A stretch of DNA of 64,000 nucleotides, from positions 162,707 to 226,706 of the forward strand of contig NZ_JACJSG010000004.1 in NCBI RefSeq assembly GCF_014697625.1. The letters are read 5' to 3'. The notes under the pieces are model-generated. The model did not search any database and was not told the origin of the DNA. It worked only from the letters and a program-made list of their open reading frames with translations. Positions 15,146-25,711 of the stretch are shown here, one piece after another. This stretch comes from Anabaena azotica FACHB-119. Its GTDB lineage: Bacteria; Cyanobacteriota; Cyanobacteriia; Cyanobacteriales; Nostocaceae. Position 1 is the first letter of the stretch, and each line of letters starts with the position of its first letter. Both the position numbers and the translations under genes were made by a program.

Positions 15146-16048
15146 CTAAACTGCTTCTACTACTAGGCTTGGGTTGATGCGATCGCGTAATCTTGATTCA
15201 ATCGCTATCTTTAATGTTGCGGTACTGCTGGGACAAGAGCCACAAGCGCCTTGCAATACTACTTTGACAATATCGCCGTCTACATCGTAGAGTTCTACAT
15301 CTCCACCGTCGGCTATTAATACAGGTCTTACTTCTTCATCTAATACTTTTTGGATGAGGGCAATCTTCTGCACATTGGTTAATGCTCGTTTCTGCCCAGA
15401 AATAGCGGTTTCTTTAGCAGGGTTTACGCCATTTGTGTTGAGATTCGTTACGGCGTTCTTTTCCTTTACATCTTTAATGATATCATCAATTTTAGCTAAA
15501 CAGGAACCGCAACCGCCACCAGCTTTGATGTAATTTGTTACCTGTTCCGCAGTGGTAAGGTTATTTTCGATAACTACGCGACGCACCTTATTTTCGCTGA
15601 CACCGAAGCAAGTACAAACTAATGCACCTTCGTCATCGTCATCATGAGCAGCGCGAGGAATGCCACGATAATTATAGATAGCAGCTTCCAGAGCTTCTTG
15701 CCCCATCACAGAGCAGTGCATTTTGGCTTCTGGCAAGCCACCAAGGTAATCAGCAATGTCTTTATTGGAAACTTTCAGGGCTTCATCCAAGCTAAGACCT
15801 TTAATCATTTCTGTCAAGGCGCTAGAAGAAGCGATCGCACTTGTACAGCCAAAGGTTTGGAAACGTGCATCAACAATCTTATCCGACTCCACTTGTACCT
15901 TGATGTGCAATCTCAGCGCATCACCGCAAGCAATACTTCCTACTTCGCCCGTAGCGACCTTCACGCCAGGTTCGCCATTATCTTCAATAACTCCCTGATT
16001 CTTGGGATCGTAAAACAGTTCCAATACTTTATCTGTGTAGTCCCACAT
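15146..16048 (-). CDS. nifU: nitrogenase Fe-S cluster assembly scaffold NifU
   Basis: NifU is the scaffold on which Fe-S clusters for nitrogenase are built, using sulfur from NifS. The 300-residue protein has all three modules: an IscU-like N-terminus ([27 protein letters not shown]), a central 2Fe-2S domain (CTCFGV ... [11 protein letters not shown]) and a C-terminal Nfu domain (GACGSCPSS). Length is usual for the family. It stands between nifS and nifH in the same operon on the minus strand. Confidence 0.97.
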   Translation of the reverse strand: MWDYTDKVLELFYDPKNQGVIEDNGEPGVKVATGEVGSIACGDALRLHIKVQVESDKIVDARFQTFGCTSAIASSSALTEMIKGLSLDEALKVSNKDIADYLGGLPEAKMHCSVMGQEALEAAIYNYRGIPRAAHDDDDEGALVCTCFGVSENKVRRVVIENNLTTAEQVTNYIKAGGGCGSCLAKIDDIIKDVKEKNAVTNLNTNGVNPAKETAISGQKRALTNVQKIALIQKVLDEEVRPVLIADGGDVELYDVDGDIVKVVLQGACGSCPSSTATLKIAIESRLRDRINPSLVVEAV

Positions 16049-16091
16049 ATTTTAAGTTATTAGTGCTGAGAGATGACTGGTGACTAGTGGC

Positions 16092-16180
16092 TGGTAATAG
16101 GTAATGGGTAATAGGTAATAGGTGAGAGAAAATTATCTGTTACCTATAACCTGTAACCTGTACCCTGTAACCTATTCCCT
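16092..16180. repeat. 7-nt tandem repeats as an inverted pair, nifS-nifU gap
   Basis: Units like GGTAATA on one side and TTACCTA/TAACCTG on the other face each other between nifS and nifU, and could fold into a long imperfect hairpin in the operon mRNA. STRR-type repeats are typical of heterocystous cyanobacteria. Confidence 0.75.
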
Positions 16181-16182
16181 AA

Positions 16183-17385
16183 TTAACGATGTGCCAATGT
16201 CTGTTCTTGGGCTTGCAGCCAACCCGCTTCGTCATTCTTGAAGGGGGAAAGGGCGCGGAGACGTTCGACAATTTCGGGCATGACTTCGATGACGCGATCG
16301 ATTTGAGCTTCTGTAGTGTAGCGACAAAGACTGAAGCGAATCGAACCGTGCAGGGTGGTGTAGGGTAAACCCATAGCCCGGAGGACGTGGGATGGTTCCA
16401 GCGACCCAGAGGTACAAGCCGAACCAGACGACGCACAGATGCCATATTTGTTTAAGGAGAGCAGAATAGCTTCGCCTTCTATGTATTTGAAGCCGATATT
16501 GGTGGTGTTGGGCAATCTCTGCGTAATGTCACCGTTAACTTCGCAGTCGGGGATTTTGGCGAGTAAGGTTTGTTCTAGGCGATCGCGCAGCCTTGTTTCT
16601 CTCTTAATCGCTGTTTCTAGGTGCTGTAGTTCCAACTCTGCGGCTTTACCTAGACCGATAATTCCCGGTACATTCTCTGTACCTGCACGGCGACCGCGTT
16701 CTTGATGTCCCCCAATTAGTAAGGGGCGGAACCGCACACCACGACGCACATATAAAGCGCCGATACCTTTGGGGGCGTGGATTTTGTGACCAGACATAGT
16801 TAACATATCTATGGTGCTGGTCTTCATATTCAGAGGTATCTTACCTACTGCTTGCACCGCATCTACATGGAAGATTGCGCCGCGTTCCTTCACACGTTTG
16901 CCAATTTCTTCAATCGGGAATATAGTCCCAGTTTCGTTATTGGCGTACATAATCGTCACCAGGGCGGTGTTACCAGTCAACGCGGCTTCTAGTTCATCTA
17001 GATCCAATTGTCCGTGACGATTGACTGAAAGATAAGTAACAGTATAGCCTTGGGTTTCTAATTGTTTGCAGACATTTAAGACTGCGGGGTGTTCTACCTG
17101 TGTGGTAATGATGTGACGCTTTTCCGGCTGGGCTAACAATGCGGCGCGGATAGCTGCATTATCACCTTCTGTTCCACAACTGGTAAAGACAATTTCTGAT
17201 TCATCCGCACCCAACAGGGCTGCAACTTGTTCTCTGGCTGTTCTCACTGCCTTGCCAAGTTGCCCGCCGAAGGTGTGCATACTCGAAGGATTACCGTAAT
17301 AATCGGTCAGGTAGGGCATGATAGCCTCTACAACTGCTGGGTCTACCTTAGTGGTAGCATTGTTATCTAAATAAATAACACTCAT
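16183..17385 (-). CDS. nifS: cysteine desulfurase NifS
   Basis: NifS is a PLP enzyme that removes sulfur from cysteine for nitrogenase cluster assembly. The 400-residue protein has IYLDNNATTKVDPAV at the start, the PLP lysine in TMSGHKIHAPKG and the active-site cysteine loop ASSGSACTSGSLEPSHV. It is located between fdxN and nifU, 18 bp after fdxN, as in Nostoc/Anabaena nif operons. Confidence 0.97.
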   Translation of the reverse strand: MSVIYLDNNATTKVDPAVVEAIMPYLTDYYGNPSSMHTFGGQLGKAVRTAREQVAALLGADESEIVFTSCGTEGDNAAIRAALLAQPEKRHIITTQVEHPAVLNVCKQLETQGYTVTYLSVNRHGQLDLDELEAALTGNTALVTIMYANNETGTIFPIEEIGKRVKERGAIFHVDAVQAVGKIPLNMKTSTIDMLTMSGHKIHAPKGIGALYVRRGVRFRPLLIGGHQERGRRAGTENVPGIIGLGKAAELELQHLETAIKRETRLRDRLEQTLLAKIPDCEVNGDITQRLPNTTNIGFKYIEGEAILLSLNKYGICASSGSACTSGSLEPSHVLRAMGLPYTTLHGSIRFSLCRYTTEAQIDRVIEVMPEIVERLRALSPFKNDEAGWLQAQEQTLAHR

Positions 17386-17403
17386 CTTTATATCCCTAAG
17401 ATT

Positions 17404-17739
17404 TCACCCTGATGTTTTTTGTAACTGTTCTGCATATATTTGTGAATAGCAGGTAAACCAACGCTCCCAATAGTCTTGTTTTTTTGTTAATTTCGCCTTA
17501 ACTTGGTTGTAATAAGCAAACCAACGCTCCCAATAATCGCTAGGTTCTTTGACGCAACCATCACGGGTAGGACATACAGCTTGGCATTGGGGGACGGTGT
17601 GGATAGTACCAGCGCAGTTTGTACATAAGTCGGGGTCAATCCAACGCTTACCGTCTTCCACAACCAAGATTGCATTGTTAGGACAGACAGACAGACAAAG
17701 TTTGCAGGAAATACATTGGCTGGTAATTTGATAGGCCAT
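17404..17739 (-). CDS. fdxN: nif-associated ferredoxin FdxN (2[4Fe-4S])
   Basis: A 111-residue bacterial-type ferredoxin with two cluster motifs, CISCKLCLSVCPNNAI and CTNC...CQAVCPTRDGC. It is co-expressed with nifB. Here fdxN is intact; in Anabaena PCC 7120 this gene is interrupted by a large element. The C-terminus carries a tandem repeat, DYWERWFAYYNQVKA and DYWERWFTCYSQIYA, spaced by KLTKKQ. It shares the minus-strand operon with nifB upstream and nifS downstream. Confidence 0.95.
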   Translation of the reverse strand: MAYQITSQCISCKLCLSVCPNNAILVVEDGKRWIDPDLCTNCAGTIHTVPQCQAVCPTRDGCVKEPSDYWERWFAYYNQVKAKLTKKQDYWERWFTCYSQIYAEQLQKTSG

Positions 17740-17774
17740 GATTTATGCTCCTTTTTGATTGGGTGAGTGGGGAT

Positions 17775-17858
17775 TGGTAATTGGTAATTGGTAATTGGTA
17801 ATTGGGAATTGTTTTTTATCCATTACCTATTACCCATTACCCATTACCCATTACCCCT
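17775..17858. repeat. 7-nt tandem repeats as an inverted pair, nifB-fdxN gap
   Basis: Several copies of GGTAATT are followed after a short T-rich loop by several copies of CCATTAC. The two arms are complementary and could form a hairpin between the nifB and fdxN messages. Confidence 0.8.
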
Positions 17859-19287
17859 TATTCCATTGCTCGTAAAACTCTAAAGCAACTTTCTCAATCA
17901 CGTCGTAAGCTTCAACAGCCTGTATTCCAGCTTGGAGCAGTTTTTCTTTGGGGGATTCGCCAATTTTGGAAACTAAAACTGCTTTGCAATCTGCGATAGT
18001 CTTCACAATATTATCAAATGTGGCTGCTTCGCCGTATCCACCTTGACAATAATGGTCTACTTTGCGGTGACTGATAAAGCGTACTTCTCTACCATCTACT
18101 TCGTAAACTTGAAATTCTTTGGCGTGACCAAAATGTTGGTTCACTAAGCCGCCGCCTTTGGTGGCGATCGCCACTAAAATTTTAGGATTACTAGCTGTTT
18201 GTGTTTTACCAGCTACTACCTTTTCTCTAGCTGCTTGCAGTTCTTCTCTAAATTTCTCAATTCCTTCGTGAACTTCTTGGCGCTTGTCGAAGTCATATTC
18301 GGGAGCCATTTCTAAGAATTTATCTTTGGTAAATTCTTGGCTGCGGTCTTCTCCTAACAAGCCTACAGCATCGGCACGGCACTGGCGGCAATGGCGCATC
18401 ATTTTCATGTTACCCGCACATTGGTCTTGCACTGACTTCAGTTCTATCTGTGTGGGGCCGCGTTGACCAGTTAACCCGAAGTGTGTACCATGTTCTGGTG
18501 CAGAAATCAGAGGCATGATGTTGTGCAAGAATGCCCCGTTTTCCCGAATCACCTTGTTAACTTCTACTAAGTGCTGGTCGTTAATGCCGGGAATCATGAC
18601 GGAGTTCACTTTGCAAAGTATATCAGCTTCTCTGAGAGCTTGCAAGCCTTCTAGTTGCTTCTCTAGCAGAATCTTTGCGCCTTCTACGCCTCTATAACGT
18701 CTACGGTTGTAGTGAACCCAAGAATAAATCTGTGCGCCGATTTCTGGGTCAACTGTGTTGAGAGTAATTGTAACGTGATCTATATTTAATTGCTTAATGC
18801 GATCGATATATTCAGGTAACATCAAACCATTGGTTGATAAGCACAGTTTAATATCTGGTGCTTTATCTGCAATCAACTCAAAGGTGCGGAAGGTCTTTTC
18901 TGGGTTCGCTAAAGGATCGCCAGGGCCAGCAATTCCCAAAACGGTCATTTGGGGAATTTTGCCAGCAATTACTAAAACTTTGTGTGCTGCTTCTTCTGGT
19001 GTGAGTAATTCACTAACTACCCCCGGACGGCTTTCATTAGCGCAGTCATATTTACGGTTGCAGTAGTTGCATTGGATGTTGCAAGCTGGTGCAACTGCAA
19101 CGTGCATTCTGGCATAATGATGGTGAGCTTCTTCGCTGTAGCAGGGATGTTTAGCAATGCGTTCTTTGAGCTTTTCGTCTACTTCCACGGTGGTGCTGCT
19201 GTCGCATCCGCAACCACCCGATTTTGCTATGGTAGGTGTTGATTCAGTAACCAAAGAATCGGAAAGTCCTGTAACTGGTGGTGTCAT
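17851..19287 (-). CDS. nifB: nitrogenase FeMo-cofactor biosynthesis protein NifB
   Basis: NifB is a radical-SAM enzyme that makes NifB-co, the core of FeMo-co. The 478-residue protein shows the radical-SAM cysteines in [16 protein letters not shown] (near residue 73), then [14 protein letters not shown], and a C-terminal NifX/NafY-like domain (about the last 110 residues, from [20 protein letters not shown]). ATG 19287 (MTPPVTGL) is preferred to an in-frame TTG 12 bp upstream. It is the first gene of the operon, and a 1.4-kb upstream region carries likely regulatory repeats. Confidence 0.97.
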   Translation of the reverse strand: MTPPVTGLSDSLVTESTPTIAKSGGCGCDSSTTVEVDEKLKERIAKHPCYSEEAHHHYARMHVAVAPACNIQCNYCNRKYDCANESRPGVVSELLTPEEAAHKVLVIAGKIPQMTVLGIAGPGDPLANPEKTFRTFELIADKAPDIKLCLSTNGLMLPEYIDRIKQLNIDHVTITLNTVDPEIGAQIYSWVHYNRRRYRGVEGAKILLEKQLEGLQALREADILCKVNSVMIPGINDQHLVEVNKVIRENGAFLHNIMPLISAPEHGTHFGLTGQRGPTQIELKSVQDQCAGNMKMMRHCRQCRADAVGLLGEDRSQEFTKDKFLEMAPEYDFDKRQEVHEGIEKFREELQAAREKVVAGKTQTASNPKILVAIATKGGGLVNQHFGHAKEFQVYEVDGREVRFISHRKVDHYCQGGYGEAATFDNIVKTIADCKAVLVSKIGESPKEKLLQAGIQAVEAYDVIEKVALEFYEQWNKG

Positions 19288-20702
19288 TGAATTTCGCAAA
19301 TGTCGGTGGACTAGCTGCCACTGTGGGAGATGCCGTTGCTATAATCTTTGCCCTAAGAATTGAAGTCGCGACTGCCACATTGCCTGTGCGGCTTCGCTGA
19401 GTAGGGCAGGCTATGAAGTCCTGGGCTTTTGGCTGGTGAGTCAATTTGGGTTCTAAGTACAATGTGTGCAGCCGAGACTTCCATTCACGAAGGCATAGTG
19501 CTATCTCATCCCTCCACTCACTTTTGGCTTGCGTTTTGTGTAGAAGCTTTAAGTGATTGGCGATATAAGATTTATAGCAGTTGGTTTGGACTATTAAATT
19601 TTGTATCGCTGGAATAGAATTTATTGGATTTATTAGAAATGTACTCAAAATTCAAAATGATGATTTTGAGGATGTTTTAAGAATTTTAAATTTTTTTCCG
19701 GGTAGGGGTTCTAGTATTTTTTAGTTGGGGTACGAGTATTTATGGAATGGGGTTCAGGATCTAGTTGTACTCATCTATAACCCAATCACAGCAACAATTT
19801 GAGGGCAGTTGATGCTCATTGTTAACTATACAATTTTGTACTCAACCCCTCTTGCAATATCGCTAGAAGTCAACATTTATAAGGGATTTTGGGGGAAAAA
19901 CTGGAGTAGATTACGTTGTACTACTCCAGATACGTGCGAAATTCAATTCTGTATCCAACATATCATTTTTTTTCAAGGAAAAATGTAATTTACATTTTTT
20001 TAATATTTTGTTTACAATGATGTTCAATTAGAGTTATAAGCCTTATCTGATAAGCTATGCAAGCCTTTGTAAACAACCGGATTAATGCAGATTATTTTCA
20101 ATAAATTTATTATTTTTTTGTTTTTATTCTAGGTTTAAATACTCTATGAGCCAAGTAGATATTTATGTAAATATCGGTGATGAATCTGGTTATAAGTTAA
20201 TATTTAGTGATTGGTAGTCAGTAGTTTGGTGCTGAAAGATTAAGGACTAAAGTCCTTACTACGAACAGTTTTTCAATTACATAATTAGTGCGGGATAGTA
20301 GCAGATGATTGTGACAAAAGTAAAGACGCTTTGGATTTAGTTTAATGAATGATCTACTTTTGGTAGTAAGCGATCGCCAATAATGTATCTCTCAAGGTAG
20401 ATTTATCAAGCGGGACTAAGGACGATGTTCGCAGCAGATGGTATAAATACGGCAAGGAATCCATAATTTATATCTGGGTAGATTATTTCCACCAAAATTA
20501 GATTGAAATTTGTCACTCTTGCGTCACAATTATTTATGAAAATATAAATAAGCAAATATTTAAATACTTTTTTTCTGAGCCATAAGTAACCAACCAGTGT
20601 TATTTATTGCCAATTTGTCATGTCTAAATAAATTGGCTGACTCTTATATAGTCCTAATATCAACACTTTTGACTCGGTGACAACAACTAATGAGGAAGCA
20701 AT
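19288..20702. other. nifB upstream region, 1.4 kb without a gene
   Basis: No convincing coding region on either strand. It includes the three-fold 22-bp repeat (19705-19762), a possible reversed fourth copy (GGGGTTGAGTAC read on the minus strand, 19838-19849), a small palindrome (AAGGACTAAAGTCCTT, 20242-20257), and at the right end the leader of the permease gene (GAGGA before GTG 20703). Confidence 0.6.
19705..19762. promoter_or_regulatory. three direct repeats with exact 22-bp period upstream of nifB
   Basis: GGGGTTCTAGTATT, GGGGTACGAGTATT and the weaker GGGGTTCAGGATCT start at 19705, 19727 and 19749: two helical turns apart. They lie about 420 bp upstream of the nifB start. Phased repeats of this kind usually bind a regulator on one DNA face. 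Candidates known to act on cyanobacterial nif genes are CnfR (PatB) and NtcA; assignment is inference. Confidence 0.55.
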
Positions 20703-22064
20703 GTGAGTAGAGATACAGACTACAGCTTACTAGAGGAAGTAGACACTAATGGCAAGGCAGCACCTAAGCCACTGTTAACGTTATCAGATGCAGTTGCACT
20801 CATTGTTGGCATTGTCATTGGCACAGGTATTTTTAAAACACCGCCACAAGTAGCTAGCCAAGCAGGAAGTGAGATTACTGTCCTATTCTTATGGTTAGCA
20901 GGTGGGGTAGTATCTATTATTGGTGCATTGTGCTATGCAGAGTTAGCCACAACTTATCCGAATGTTGGTGGAACCTATTATTACTTAAAACGAGCATTTG
21001 GCAAAAACATTGCCTTTTTATTTGCTTGGGCAAGGCTGACAGTGATTCAAACTGGTTCTATTGCCTTGGCTGCATTTGTCTTTGGTGACTATGCGTCTGA
21101 GATTTTTCGTCTGGGGACATTCTCATCATCTATATATGCCGCAGTAGTAATTACTCTATTAACTCTCTTAAATATACAGGGTTTAAAGCAGGGAAAGTGG
21201 ACACAAAATTTACTGACGGCTGCCCAAGTGTTGGGTTTGTTACTAGTAGTAATTGTAGGTTTAACTACTACTGCTGCTGATACTACTACTGTACCGCCAC
21301 CATCTACTTCTTCAGGAAATTGGGGATTAGCAATGGTGTTTGTGCTGCTGTCTTACGGTGGCTGGAACGAAGCAGCGTATATTTCGGCGGAAATAAAAAA
21401 TAGACAACGGAATATAGTGCGATCGCTACTTTGGAGTATCGGTATTATCACCGCAATTTACCTGCTGATCAATCTGGCTTTTCTCCGAGGCTTAGGATTA
21501 GCTAATATGTCCAACTCATCAGCAGTTGCCGCCGACTTGATGCTTGCTGTTTGGGGTACACCAGGTGCTATATTTATCAGCTTCCTGATTGGAATTTGTA
21601 CTCTAGGAACAATCAACGCCACAATTTTCACTGGTGCGCGGACTAATTACGCCTTGGGGCAAGATTTCGCCTTGTTTGGCTTCATGGGACGCTGGCAGCA
21701 ACTCCCCAGTACCCCAGCCTCTGCCCTAGTTGTGCAAGCAGCGATCGCTCTAGCCTTGGTTGTATTAGGCACATTCACCCGCAAAGGGTTTGAAACAATG
21801 GTGGATTACACCGCACCTGCTTTTTGGTTCTTTTTCCTACTCTCAGGCGTATCACTACTAGTATTGCGCCAGCAAGAACCAAATATACCCCGCCCGTTCC
21901 GTGTGCCTTTTTATCCCATTACACCCCTACTCTTTTGTGCTGTTTGCGGTTACTTACTGTACTCCAGCATAGCTTATGCCAATGTAGGCTCATTCGTCGG
22001 TGTTTTAGTAGTAGCCGCCGGTATCCCCATCTTGTTCTGGAATAATTACCAACGTAGGGCTTGA
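20703..22064 (+). CDS. amino acid permease (APC superfamily)
   Basis: A 453-residue integral membrane protein with about 12 hydrophobic segments. The first contains VALIVGIVIGTGIFKTPPQV, the classic APC helix-1 signature, and YAELATTYPNVGGTYYYLKR follows helix 2. It would import or exchange amino acids or polyamines; substrate unknown. It starts at GTG 20703 behind GAGGA. The C-terminus is PFRVPFYPITPLLF...FW, typical of the APA/LAT-type group. Confidence 0.88.
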   Translation: MSRDTDYSLLEEVDTNGKAAPKPLLTLSDAVALIVGIVIGTGIFKTPPQVASQAGSEITVLFLWLAGGVVSIIGALCYAELATTYPNVGGTYYYLKRAFGKNIAFLFAWARLTVIQTGSIALAAFVFGDYASEIFRLGTFSSSIYAAVVITLLTLLNIQGLKQGKWTQNLLTAAQVLGLLLVVIVGLTTTAADTTTVPPPSTSSGNWGLAMVFVLLSYGGWNEAAYISAEIKNRQRNIVRSLLWSIGIITAIYLLINLAFLRGLGLANMSNSSAVAADLMLAVWGTPGAIFISFLIGICTLGTINATIFTGARTNYALGQDFALFGFMGRWQQLPSTPASALVVQAAIALALVVLGTFTRKGFETMVDYTAPAFWFFFLLSGVSLLVLRQQEPNIPRPFRVPFYPITPLLFCAVCGYLLYSSIAYANVGSFVGVLVVAAGIPILFWNNYQRRA

Positions 22065-22148
22065 TTATGAACAGTTAACAGTGAACATCACCTAATAACT
22101 GATAACTGACAACTGATAACTGATAACTGACTCACAAGGATAATAATT

Positions 22149-22802
22149 ATGAAGTTGCAAAAAATCTTACTATCGGTGGTTGCAGGTGCTAGCGTTGTTG
22201 GCTTGGGATTAGCTGGATGTACACCACAACAAAACAATTTACAAGCACAAGTAGAACCATCTCCATCCAACATAGCAACTGAAACTCAAGCACAAGCTCC
22301 AGCAACCCAACCACAAGAACGTCCAGGGGATGTTCCCTATGTACCAACACCACAGGAAGTGGTAGATGCGATGTTGAATGTAGCAAAGGTAAATAAAAAT
22401 GATACCCTTTACGACTTAGGTAGTGGTGATGGGCGTATTGTCATCACAGCCGCGCAAAAGTTTGGTACAAGAGGTACAGGTATAGATATTGATCCAGAAC
22501 GTATTCAAGAAGCTAATGCAAATGCTCAGAAGGCGGGAGTAAGCGATCGCGTAAAATTTGTTCAGCAAGACTTATTCAAAACCGACTTTAGTGATGCTAC
22601 CGTAGTTACTCTCTACCTTTTACCTGATATCAATCTCAAATTACGTCCCATCCTCTTACGTCAACTTAAACCCGGTACTCGCATTGTTTCCCACGCTTTT
22701 GATATGGGCGACTGGAAACCAGAAAAGACTCTGCAAGTAGATGGTAGAACTGTTTACTATTGGGTTGTTCCTAAAGAAGTACCAGCTAATTTACGTCAGT
22801 AG
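22149..22802 (+). CDS. SAM-dependent methyltransferase-like lipoprotein
   Basis: A 217-residue protein. The N-terminus is a lipoprotein signal (LSVVAGASVVGLGLAGC, lipobox LAGC near residue 25), followed by a Gln/Pro-rich spacer. The rest is a class I methyltransferase fold: LYDLGSGDGRIVITAA (motif I), GIDIDPERIQEA and VKFVQQDLFKTDFSDATVVT. The combination is odd because SAM is cytoplasmic. A 24-nt palindrome (22837-22860) follows the stop. Confidence 0.8.
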   Translation: MKLQKILLSVVAGASVVGLGLAGCTPQQNNLQAQVEPSPSNIATETQAQAPATQPQERPGDVPYVPTPQEVVDAMLNVAKVNKNDTLYDLGSGDGRIVITAAQKFGTRGTGIDIDPERIQEANANAQKAGVSDRVKFVQQDLFKTDFSDATVVTLYLLPDINLKLRPILLRQLKPGTRIVSHAFDMGDWKPEKTLQVDGRTVYYWVVPKEVPANLRQ

Positions 22803-22836
22803 ACATACAGTAGTGTCGCTATTCGTGAAATACTGT

Positions 22837-22860
22837 AGAGACGTTACATGTAACGTCTCT
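22837..22860. repeat. 24-nt perfect palindrome
   Basis: AGAGACGTTACA/TGTAACGTCTCT, directly after the methyltransferase gene. It resembles the short palindromic repeats dispersed in Nostoc genomes and may also act as an mRNA end hairpin. Confidence 0.7.
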
Positions 22861-23036
22861 GCATGGTTTTGGGTTTTACGCTTGTACCTCATTTACCCAA
22901 AATATGCTGTAGGTAAAGGACATGGGGGATATCATAAATACTCAGTCCCCACTGTCCAAAACCACATATTAAAAAATTTATGATAAGGTGAAGAAGAAAC
23001 AACGCCTTGCATACAGGTGCAAATTCAAGGATTAAT

Positions 23037-23249
23037 TAAGCGATCGCTATCAGACTTGTCAACGAAAGCTACAATATCCCCATCAATACGCTGTTAGACA
23101 GTGGAGATATTCTAGTTAATCATGTCAAAATTAAATAGAATAGTCAATTTGACGATGTGACCACCGCATATTTTAATCGGGTAATGTTTATAGGCGGTGG
23201 AATTGGTATTGACGCTATTTTGGGGAATCTTGGTAATGCGGAAAGTTAA
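23037..23249 (+). pseudogene. remnant of an unknown gene, possibly ParM-like
   Basis: Two short open stretches look like parts of one protein broken by stops and frameshifts: AIAIRLVNESYNIPINTLLD...DILVNHVKIK (stop at 23136) and FDDVTTAYFNRVMFIGGGIG...AES (23148-23249). The FNRVMFIGGG segment resembles the end of actin-like ParM/StbA proteins, which is weak evidence. No start codon or full domain remains. Confidence 0.3.
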
Positions 23250-23286
23250 GCTAGTATTTTTTCTAGTATTGAGCCGAGATTAGTAG

Positions 23287-24708
<1,422 letters not shown>

Positions 24709-24743
24709 GAATTATAGCGGATTGCAACCGAATAGAATACAAA

Positions 24744-24773
24744 TTCATCTGCGTTCATCTGCGTTCATCTGCG
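24744..24773. repeat. three copies of TTCATCTGCG
   Basis: Three perfect 10-bp units in a row in the gap after the invertase gene. Related AACGCAGATA units occur at 53232-53260. Confidence 0.8.
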
Positions 24774-24855
24774 TTCAATTATTTTTTCTGTACCTCACTG
24801 ACTTGAAAATCGCTATAAACTCAAAAACACTACCGTATTCGACAGATCAAAGACA

Positions 24856-25629
24856 TTATTCTGGAAACTGGCGATCGCGTACTTCCGTAGCATAATCTTG
24901 TACAGCTTTGGTAATCGTAGCGCGTAAATTTGTGTAAACTTTGGCAAAGGGCGGTTGTCTTTCCGATAAACCAAGTACATCAGAAGTAACTAAAACCTGA
25001 CCGTCACAATGGGAACCCGCACCAATACCAATTGTGGGAATGCTAACTTTTTGTGTAATCTGCATTGCCAAATCTGCGGGTATATGCTCTAATACCAGAG
25101 AAAATACACCAGCTTGTTCTAAGGCGATCGCTTCATTAAAAATTCTCTCAGCTGTTTCCTGAGTCTTCCCCTGTTGTCGCAACCCCAACTGATGAACTGA
25201 TTGGGGAGTCAAACCTACATGACCCATCACTGGGATACCCGCTTGCACCAAACGAGTAATAGTCTCCACCATTGCCGGATAGCCACCTTCCAATTTTACA
25301 GCTTGAGCGCCAGTTTCCTTCAATACACGTCCAGCCGAGTGAATAGCCTGGGAAATACTTTCTTGATAAGTCAGAAATGGTAAATCTACAACCACTAAAG
25401 CCCGTTGTACACCACGACAAACAGCTTTAGCGTGGTGTAACATTTCTGCCAAAGTAATTGGCAGAGTTGTTTTGTACCCCAACATCACCGCCATCGAGTC
25501 ACCCACAAGAATTAAGTCTACACCAGCCGCATCGAGAATTTGAGCGATCGCATAATCCCAAGCCGTCAACGCCACAATTGCGCGTCCTTGTTGTTTCCAT
25601 TGAATTAATTGTTGGGTAGTGACTGGCAT
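24856..25629 (-). CDS. panB: 3-methyl-2-oxobutanoate hydroxymethyltransferase
   Basis: PanB adds a hydroxymethyl group from 5,10-methylene-THF to ketoisovalerate, the first step to pantothenate. The 257-residue protein has [34 protein letters not shown] (metal-binding Asp), [23 protein letters not shown] and [16 protein letters not shown], all conserved family blocks. It is monocistronic, with 7-nt repeats (25630-25710) upstream. Confidence 0.95.
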   Translation of the reverse strand: MPVTTQQLIQWKQQGRAIVALTAWDYAIAQILDAAGVDLILVGDSMAVMLGYKTTLPITLAEMLHHAKAVCRGVQRALVVVDLPFLTYQESISQAIHSAGRVLKETGAQAVKLEGGYPAMVETITRLVQAGIPVMGHVGLTPQSVHQLGLRQQGKTQETAERIFNEAIALEQAGVFSLVLEHIPADLAMQITQKVSIPTIGIGAGSHCDGQVLVTSDVLGLSERQPPFAKVYTNLRATITKAVQDYATEVRDRQFPE

Positions 25630-25711
25630 AGAGGTTATAGGTTATAGGTTACAGGGAACAGGTAATTAGTGACACTTTTTTACTGTAACCTGTCACCTAT
25701 CACCTGTTCCC

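Noticed and set aside
15644..16063. Plus-strand open frames within nifU
   Set aside because: They are opposite-strand shadows of a full-length gene with all conserved cysteines.
16092..16180. CRISPR array candidates among the short tandem repeats
   Set aside because: Units are 7-14 nt and directly adjacent, with no unique spacers; they are STRR-type repeats.
17404..17739. An fdxN-interrupting element as in Anabaena PCC 7120
   Set aside because: The fdxN frame is complete and both cluster motifs are present; no break is visible.
19244..19648. 134-codon open frame upstream of nifB on the minus strand
   Set aside because: No family resemblance and no ribosome site; it overlaps the nifB start region in another frame and is better explained as leader DNA.
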